64,000 nt of DNA, taken from Amaranthus tricolor (taxonomy: Eukaryota > Streptophyta > Magnoliopsida > Caryophyllales > Amaranthaceae). Of this stretch, positions 57,849 through 64,000 are shown piece by piece (position 1 is the stretch's first letter; each line of letters begins with the position of its first letter). The notes under the pieces are model-generated. The model was given only the letters and a program-made list of their open reading frames with translations. It was not told the origin of the DNA and did no database searches. The stretch is from NCBI RefSeq assembly GCF_026212465.1, contig NC_080056.1, positions 13,359,107 to 13,423,106 on the forward strand, written 5' to 3'. The position numbers were made by a program, and so were the translations under genes.

Positions 57849-60800
57849 ATGAAGGGTGAGATAATCGCCAAAGGAAAGGTTGGAAGGTCCAGTTCTCATG
57901 CCATCGATAATGTATTTTTAGTCGAGAATTTAAAACACAATTTGTTAAGCATTTCTCAATTTTGCGACAAAGGTAACTCTGTTAAGTTTACTTCTGAAAA
58001 ATGTATAATTTCTAGGAACAGCACAGGAGACCCCGTGCTGGAGGGAATCAGAAAAGGGAACACCTACGTGGTGGACCTGGACACTGTTCCCAGAAACAGT
58101 CTAACATGTTTAAGTGTTATTGAAGAAGACCCACTTCTTTGGCACAAGCGCCTAGGTCATGCTAGTTACTCATTGATTAACACCTTAAGAGCAAAAGACC
58201 TAGTAAGAGGATTACCAGCAATAAAATTTCATAAAAATGAAGTTTGTGATCCCTGTGCTAAAGGGAAACAAGTGCGGTCATCCTTCAAAGCAAAAAACGT
58301 TGTGACTACCACTAGACCATTAGAATTAATTCATATGGATTTATGTGGACCAATGAGAACACAAAGCCGTAGTGGCAAAAGGTATGTGTTTGTTATTGTT
58401 GATGATTATAGTAGATTCACTTGGACATTATTTCTCGTAAGCAAAGATGAAGCTTTTGATGAGTTTATTTCTTTTGCTAATAAAATACAAAAATCTACTA
58501 ATAATCAAATTGTTCACATAAGGTCTGATCATGGAAAAGAATTTGAAAATTCAAACTTCATGAATTATTGCAATGAACATGGTATAAATCACAATTTTTC
58601 AGCACCTAGAACACCACAACAAAATGGAGTGGTGGAAAGGAAGAATAGAACCCTAGAAGAAATGGCTAGGACCATGTTGATTGCTAGTGGTCTACCTAGG
58701 AATTTTTGGGCAGAAGCCGTTAATACTGCATGCTATATATTGAATCGTGTACTAATTAGACCAATCACTTCAAAGACACCCTATGAATTGCTCAAAGGTG
58801 TTAAACCAAATATTTCCTATTTTCGTATTTTTGGATGCAAGTGTTTTGTTCATGTAAATGGAAAACGAAACATAGGTAAATTTGATGAAAGAAGTGATGA
58901 GGCAGTATTTATTGGTTATTCATCACAAAGCAAAGCTTACAGAGTTTATAATAAAAGAACAATGTGTGTAGAGGAGTCCGTTCACATAATCTTTGATGAA
59001 ACTAACTTTTCAACAAGTGAACAGGAAACAAGTAACATTAAAATAGGTCTTGCAAATTTGGAATATGATGATGAAGGAATTAAAGAGCAAGATCAAGGAA
59101 CAGCAAGAGAACAGTTGATACAAGAAGAGGCAGAAGAAATTGATCAAATCCAGGAACTGCCAGTACAACAGGATCAGCAGACTGTTCCCATTCCAGCTGT
59201 TCCCACAGATGAGCAAAATGATCCAGCAGATGAACAGAATGTCAATCAAGACGCTGAACAGGAACATGCTACTGTTCCTTCAAGAGAATTTATGCCTAAA
59301 CCTTGGAAGTATCAAAGATATCATCCTCTTGATTCAATTATAAGTGATATAAACAAGGGAACACAAACTAGATCTCAATTGAGAAACTTTTGTGCACACT
59401 TTGCGTTCCTATCATCACTTGAACCTAAAAGTCACGAGGAAGCTCTTAAGGATTCTGATTGGATAGTTGCCATGCAAGATGAATTGAATGAGTTTGAGAG
59501 AAATAAAGTGTGGCACTTGGAACCCAAACCAAAAAACAAGAAGGTAATTGGTTTGAAATGGGTATTTCGGAACAAGCTTGATGAGCATGGAATAATTGTT
59601 AGAAATAAAGCTAGACTCGTGGTTAAAGGTTATAATCAACAAGAAGGTATTGACTACACTGAGACTTTTGCTCTAGTAGCAAGGTTAGAGGCTATAAGAA
59701 TCTTAATCTCTTTTGCTGCATTTATGAATTTTAAATTATATCAAATGGATGTGAAATGTGCTTTCTTAAATGGTTATCTTGATGAAGAAGTTTATGTGGA
59801 ACAACCTCCAGGTTTTGAAAATACCTCATGTCCTAATCATGTCTACAAGCTTGACAAAGCCCTATATGGCTTGAAGCAAGCTCCTAGGCAATGGTACGAA
59901 AGACTTTCAAAGTTTTTGATTCAAAATAACTTTGTAAGAGGAAAAATTGACAAAACCTTGTTCTTTAAGAATAAAGGTTCTAATATTTTAGTTGTTCAAA
60001 TCTATGTTGATGATATTATTTTTGGTGCTACTAATGATTTATTATGTAAAGAATTTGCTAACCTTATGGGTACAGAATTTGAAATGAGCATGATGGGAGA
60101 ACTAAATTTCTTTCTTGGTTTGCAAATTAAACAAACTGAAAATGGTATTTTTATTCATCAACAAAAATATGTCAAAGAACTTCTTAAGAAATATGGACTA
60201 AATAATGCTAAAACCAACCATACACCTATGGCTACCAATGTTAGACTAGATGAAGACCTAAATGGAACAAACGTAGATCAAACAATGTATAGAGGCATGA
60301 TAGGTTCTTTATTGTATCTAACTGCAAGTAGACCTGATATTTCTTTTAGTGTTGGTTTATGTGCTAGATTTCAATCAAATCCTAAAGAATCACATCTCAC
60401 AGCAGTCAAACGAATTTTTAGATATTTGAAGGGAACAGATGACTTATCCCTATTTTATCCTAAGAGTGATGTTTATGATTTAAAAGGTTTTAGTGATGCA
60501 GACTATGCAGGTGATCTTGTTAATAGAAAGAGTACATCTGGTATGGTACAATTTCTTGGCTCATGTTTGGTTTCTTGGAGTTCTAAGAAACAAAACACAG
60601 TAGCATTATCCACTGCAGAAGCTGAATACGTAGCAGCAGCAGCTTGCTGTTCCCAAATGCTTTGGATAAAACAGCAACTCAGAGACTTTGGTATTAAAGT
60701 TGAATGCATTCCTATTTATTGTGATAATACAAGTGCCATATGTATATCCAAAGATCCAGTGCATCATTCACGTGCTAAACATATACATATTAGACATCAT

Positions 60801-60947
60801 TTTCTTAAGGACAATGTAGAACACAAACATATTATATTGAAGCATGTTAACACAAATGAACAAGTTGCAGATATTCTGACCAAACCACTTCCTAGGGAAC
60901 AATATGAAAAGATGAGATTGGAACTTGGTATGATCAAGCTCCACTAA
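57849..60947 (+). CDS. Copia pol: integrase, reverse transcriptase, RNase H
   Basis: 1032 codons, starting inside protease ([11 protein letters not shown]). Gag-pre-integrase zinc segment at about 98-145 ([22 protein letters not shown]). Integrase core with D164 (HMDLCGP), D227 (RSDHGKEF) and E263 (GVVERKNR), the D-x35-E spacing. Proline/glutamine-rich linker at about 415-480. RT with YVDD at 719-722 and [20 protein letters not shown] upstream. RNase H at about 870-1010 ([53 protein letters not shown]). Ends with [20 protein letters not shown]. All catalytic residues are present. Confidence 0.93.
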   Translation: MKGEIIAKGKVGRSSSHAIDNVFLVENLKHNLLSISQFCDKGNSVKFTSEKCIISRNSTGDPVLEGIRKGNTYVVDLDTVPRNSLTCLSVIEEDPLLWHKRLGHASYSLINTLRAKDLVRGLPAIKFHKNEVCDPCAKGKQVRSSFKAKNVVTTTRPLELIHMDLCGPMRTQSRSGKRYVFVIVDDYSRFTWTLFLVSKDEAFDEFISFANKIQKSTNNQIVHIRSDHGKEFENSNFMNYCNEHGINHNFSAPRTPQQNGVVERKNRTLEEMARTMLIASGLPRNFWAEAVNTACYILNRVLIRPITSKTPYELLKGVKPNISYFRIFGCKCFVHVNGKRNIGKFDERSDEAVFIGYSSQSKAYRVYNKRTMCVEESVHIIFDETNFSTSEQETSNIKIGLANLEYDDEGIKEQDQGTAREQLIQEEAEEIDQIQELPVQQDQQTVPIPAVPTDEQNDPADEQNVNQDAEQEHATVPSREFMPKPWKYQRYHPLDSIISDINKGTQTRSQLRNFCAHFAFLSSLEPKSHEEALKDSDWIVAMQDELNEFERNKVWHLEPKPKNKKVIGLKWVFRNKLDEHGIIVRNKARLVVKGYNQQEGIDYTETFALVARLEAIRILISFAAFMNFKLYQMDVKCAFLNGYLDEEVYVEQPPGFENTSCPNHVYKLDKALYGLKQAPRQWYERLSKFLIQNNFVRGKIDKTLFFKNKGSNILVVQIYVDDIIFGATNDLLCKEFANLMGTEFEMSMMGELNFFLGLQIKQTENGIFIHQQKYVKELLKKYGLNNAKTNHTPMATNVRLDEDLNGTNVDQTMYRGMIGSLLYLTASRPDISFSVGLCARFQSNPKESHLTAVKRIFRYLKGTDDLSLFYPKSDVYDLKGFSDADYAGDLVNRKSTSGMVQFLGSCLVSWSSKKQNTVALSTAEAEYVAAAACCSQMLWIKQQLRDFGIKVECIPIYCDNTSAICISKDPVHHSRAKHIHIRHHFLKDNVEHKHIILKHVNTNEQVADILTKPLPREQYEKMRLELGMIKLH

Positions 60948-61494
60948 AGTTAGTTGCATATACTTCCCATTGAAGCATCATGAGAATGAAAAGGTCAGGA
61001 ATCAATCTCAAAATCTTGATTGAAAATCAATTATTGCATGGATCAGGTAAACACGTAATAAAGTTTGTACTATGAATGTTTTTACGTTTGCATGTTGTTA
61101 GTTTGAACAGACCACAGCAATATGTTCATTATTTTTCTTTCTTAATATTTTATAATTTTTTTTATAATTTCGTCAAATTTCATATTTTATTTATATATAA
61201 TATATTATAATAATATAATAATTCATATCTCATAATTTATTCATATTTAATATTTCTTCTCACGGCCAACTTATTTTTAAAACATAATTTGGGAAACGGT
61301 TCTTCTTCACTCAAGTAATGCAATGAAGTGATGGGACTTGGAGGAAGTAACCGTCATTTCAACTCTTTAATAACCACCCTCCTTTACATCATTACATCCT
61401 TACATCATCACACTCCATCTTCCAAAATCGTCTCTCAATCTCTCACTCAAGAACCGTCCTTCTTTCTCTCTCAAAAACCCTCAAAAATTCAAAA
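60948..61494. other. Spacer between pol and the extra ORF
   Basis: AT-rich, ending in a CT-rich leader (TCTCTCAATCTCTCACTC) just before the ATG at 61495; possibly a separate promoter or splice acceptor region. No coding sequence. Confidence 0.5.
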
Positions 61495-62403
61495 ATGAAA
61501 ACCCCCAAATCTTCCAAAACAAGCAAGAAAACTACAAAATCCTCCATCCCCATTCAACCAAAACCACTTAGAGTAGTTTATCCACCAACAATACCGCAGG
61601 ATGCTACACCCACACCAACTGAAACTACGCAAGAATCACCAAAACAAACCACTGAACCCACATCTACCAAAAGAAAGATTTCAACAAGTAGTTCATCTTC
61701 CAGAATAGTTAAGCGCTCAAAGTACGTTGATCCAAACAGCGCTGAAGAGGTCTCAAAGGAGATGACAGTTGGATTCGGGTTGGACAAATATTGGTATGAT
61801 TCTACTAACTTTCCTAGATTGCATGACATTTTAAAGTTTCAAGAATGGGAGTTGTTGATGTCTGATTATAGTTGCAATTCAATTTTTCCAAACCTAATGA
61901 GAGAATTTATTGCAAATTTCTCAAATGATGGCGGCATGTGTTCCAGTGTGGTTAGGAACATTACATTAGAGTTTAATAGTGCTCTGTTGGCTGATTGGTT
62001 TAAAATTCCAAACGTTGGGTTTGATACATACAGTGTTGGTGCTAAAATAGTTTTCTCTGGGATAAATGAAAAAACAATCTTTAAGTTTTTAGGGGTAGCA
62101 CAGAAAAGAGGAAAAATCAGTCACAATGTGTTGTCTCCATTGCATAAATTACTCTACAATGTAGCACGAAGATTCATCTTGCCCCGAAACTCTAAAAGGA
62201 GTAAGGTGAGTTTACGTGATGCAACTCTGATTTACTGCATGGACAATCACATAAAAATCAATTTTCCATCTTTAATGATATCACATCTGTCTGATTGTAT
62301 AGAGAAGAAGAATGTTGTGGGGTATGGGGGGCTGTTAACTTGGATATTTCGTAAGTTTGGTATCCCTTTGGATGGGTTGAGTTCCCAATGGGACCAAATA
62401 TGA
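61495..62403 (+). CDS. Extra ORF of the SIRE-type element, N-terminal part
   Basis: 302 codons. A basic, Ser/Thr/Pro-rich start (KTSKKTTKSSIPIQPKPL) is followed by a globular region (ADWFKIPNVGFDTYSVGAK, HKLLYNVARRFILPRNSKRS, SLRDATLIYCMDNHIKINFP) typical of the 'putative plant transposon protein' domain found downstream of pol in SIRE/Maximus elements, sometimes called env-like. I see no clear transmembrane segment or signal peptide. The role is unknown. The frame is lost near 62385 by one base; coding continues in the next entry. Confidence 0.75.
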   Translation: MKTPKSSKTSKKTTKSSIPIQPKPLRVVYPPTIPQDATPTPTETTQESPKQTTEPTSTKRKISTSSSSSRIVKRSKYVDPNSAEEVSKEMTVGFGLDKYWYDSTNFPRLHDILKFQEWELLMSDYSCNSIFPNLMREFIANFSNDGGMCSSVVRNITLEFNSALLADWFKIPNVGFDTYSVGAKIVFSGINEKTIFKFLGVAQKRGKISHNVLSPLHKLLYNVARRFILPRNSKRSKVSLRDATLIYCMDNHIKINFPSLMISHLSDCIEKKNVVGYGGLLTWIFRKFGIPLDGLSSQWDQI

Positions 62404-63146
62404 AAATTAGTGCGAGGTGTTTGAAAAATTTGCATTTAAAAATAAATGATGAAGGGGTATTGATAAATGATGAAGTAGTTTGTGTTGGTTCTGATGATGA
62501 GGAGATAGAAGAAGCAGAGGATGAAGAAGAGGTTGAAAAGGAAGTTAAAATAAAAATAGAAAAAGAAGACAAGAAAAAAGAAGAAAAAGAAGCAGAAAAA
62601 CAAGGGCCTGTTCCCATGGAAGCAGAACATGAAAGGGAACAGAAAGAGGGGACAAAAATTGAGGGGGAACAAGGGGAGAAAGAAACTGTTGTAGAGGAAG
62701 TGCCTCATGATTCCTCTGATGAAGAGGTTGCTATTGCATTGCTAAGGAAGGGTAAAGCAAGAAAAAGTAGGAGGCTTGCTTCAATAGGTAAGGCTGTAAA
62801 GGTTGATGAACCTACTTCGTATGAACCTCCTTCTCCCAAACCAATCACTCCACCACCAAATCAAACCTCATCACCACCTCCATCACCTATTCACTGTACA
62901 CCACCACCATTTCCATCCTCTCCTGGTGTTGGATGTGCTGACCCTTCTCCTAAAGCATCCTCAGATTCCATTCTTTCCAAGCTCCTTGATCTACAGTCTC
63001 AACTCATTGCATTTCAGGATGAAACTCGTGTCTCGCTTGCTTCAATTGTGGATCAGCTGAACCAAATGGAACAACGCCTTGGTGCCAAGCTGGACACAGT
63101 GGAGGTGCAGACTGAGTACGTTGATGAAGAAGAGACTGTTCCCTAA
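62388..63146 (+). CDS. Extra ORF of the SIRE-type element, C-terminal part (frameshifted)
   Basis: 252 codons overlapping the previous frame by 16 bp. The apparent ATG continues the same protein (KISARCLKNLHLKIND). Then a strongly acidic, Glu/Lys-rich stretch (about 40-115), a proline-rich stretch (PPSPKPITPPPNQTSSPPPS) and a C-terminal coiled coil (LSKLLDLQSQLIAF, LASIVDQLNQMEQRLGAKLD). SIRE-type extra proteins are known to have proline-rich and coiled-coil parts. Confidence 0.7.
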   Translation: MGPNMKISARCLKNLHLKINDEGVLINDEVVCVGSDDEEIEEAEDEEEVEKEVKIKIEKEDKKKEEKEAEKQGPVPMEAEHEREQKEGTKIEGEQGEKETVVEEVPHDSSDEEVAIALLRKGKARKSRRLASIGKAVKVDEPTSYEPPSPKPITPPPNQTSSPPPSPIHCTPPPFPSSPGVGCADPSPKASSDSILSKLLDLQSQLIAFQDETRVSLASIVDQLNQMEQRLGAKLDTVEVQTEYVDEEETVP

Positions 63147-63915
63147 ACCCTCTCCCTTATCTTTTTAAATTTGCTGGCTGTATTTCTTATCAAACAATTT
63201 ATCTTTTTGTTTTGTACCATCTGAGGTGCAAAATTTGTCTGTTGAACAATTGCTACTTTCTTTTCGTTGTTCTTATGGTCTGTGAAAATTAACTCTATGC
63301 AGGTTTAATCATTGTTCATAGCACTTGCTTTTATTATTGTTGTTTGTTGTTTTCATCACTAACAAATCTATATGGTTTGTGCTGAGACTTGATAATGCCC
63401 AACTCTTTTTGATTGATGTCAAAAGGGGGAAGATAATGCACAAACTTAAGAGGAGTCGTGATTACACAGTTGCATATCTTGGTTGGTTTATATTGATTCC
63501 TATGAATGTTATGTGCTGCTGTGTTTATGCTAGATTAGTGATCATCTGTGTTGATTAGTTTTCATGAATATTTTTTTTGTTTTGTTTTTGTTTTTGCTTC
63601 TGACATTTTTTTTTTTGGTTTAATTTTCTTAATTTTCTTAGTTTAATTATGATTAGTTTTATTTATGTTAGTTTTTATTAACTTAGTTTATTTTATTGAA
63701 GTTTTAAGTTAATTTATTTTGAAAATCTTGAAAAATTTTAAAAAAAAATATGTTTGATATTATGGAGTAAACTGTTTTATTGTGAACACTTGGTAAGTTA
63801 TATTTTAACAAGTTGATTTGCTAAGTTTTGTAGAGTTACTTTAATCTCTAGTATGCTCTATAAATTTTATTTTACTCTATTTGCACTTAAGTTTGTTTAT
63901 AAAGTTTGCCATCAT
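63147..63915. other. 3' noncoding region of the SIRE-type element
   Basis: T-rich, no convincing coding frame (a 77-codon frame at 63325-63558 has no recognised motif). A decoy purine run AAAAGGGGGAAGA lies at 63421. Confidence 0.5.
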
Positions 63916-63930
63916 CAAAAAGGGGGAATT
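63916..63930 (+). promoter_or_regulatory. Polypurine tract of the SIRE-type element
   Basis: CAAAAAGGGGGAATT immediately before the 3' LTR, the typical SIRE form. Confidence 0.88.
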
Positions 63931-64000
63931 TGTTGACCTCTTAAGGTTTTGATGATCACTTCACTTTTAAATAAACAAACATTTTAGAGATTGTTTTGTA
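63931..64000 (+). repeat. 3' LTR of the SIRE-type element, cut by the window end
   Basis: TGTTGACCTC... repeats the first 70 bp of the 5' LTR with one substitution (C for G at 63957). Confidence 0.92.

Larger units (their letters stand above)
54656..64000 (+). mobile_element. SIRE/Maximus-type Ty1/copia element, runs off the window
   Basis: 5' LTR, initiator-Met primer site, gag with two zinc knuckles and a coiled coil, protease, integrase before RT (copia order), an additional ORF downstream of pol, purine tract and the first 70 bp of the 3' LTR. The extra ORF and large size fit the SIRE/Maximus (Agrovirus-like) lineage. In the visible 70 bp the LTRs differ at one base. Gag and the 1032-codon main pol frame are open; frame breaks lie in protease and in the extra ORF. 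Confidence 0.92.

Noticed and set aside
63325..63558. Small membrane protein in the 3' region of the SIRE-type element
   Set aside because: Hydrophobic but T-rich noncoding context, no conserved motif, spans a purine run.

Overview
This window is AT-rich nuclear DNA from a flowering plant, most likely a dicot; the species cannot be named from sequence alone. The evidence is initiator-Met primer sites next to plant-type LTR retrotransposons, FAR1/FHY3 and Mutator-like transposases, a RICESLEEPER-type hAT transposase, Stowaway MITEs, and fragments of plant genes (auxin response factor, kinesin-12, a PRP6/STABILIZED1 splicing factor). No complete ordinary host gene, rRNA, tRNA or CRISPR array was found. 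Nearly everything is transposable-element sequence, much of it nested.

Layout. 1-2264: intergenic DNA with a short hAT-like element. 2265-9675: an exon of an ARF10/16-like gene (minus strand) cut by a complete Ty3/gypsy element with 985-bp LTRs and an exact 5-bp target duplication. 11907-24520: a tandemly duplicated segment. Its first copy is split by a roughly 5.9-kb insertion that itself contains a 2.36-kb MULE; its second copy is split by a non-autonomous LTR element that contains an antisense, 5'-truncated copia fragment. 24820-25941: a hAT-type MITE and a CT/TA microsatellite.

25942-37730 is the most striking object: an 11.8-kb FAR1-type Mutator-like element inserted in a TA microsatellite. 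It carries an open FAR1-MULE transposase, tandemly repeated phase-0 leader exons, an antisense captured fragment of a PRP6/STA1 splicing-factor gene, a second multi-exon gene on the opposite strand, and about 2 kb of satellite repeats.

37731-47900: Stowaway elements, a MULE end with a zf-GRF pseudogene, a truncated copia gag with its 5' LTR, a GC-centred fold-back element and a hAT-type MITE. About 48177-53766: a decayed hAT element whose inferred ends also enclose an intronless kinesin-12 fragment lacking the P-loop. 54656-64000: a SIRE/Maximus-type copia element (LTR, gag, pol, extra ORF) that runs off the window in its 3' LTR.

The large coding regions are element machinery: gag, protease, integrase, RT and RNase H for copy-and-paste elements; DDE transposases for cut-and-paste ones. 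Most are broken. The FAR1 MULE transposase and the SIRE gag and main pol reading frames are the best preserved.
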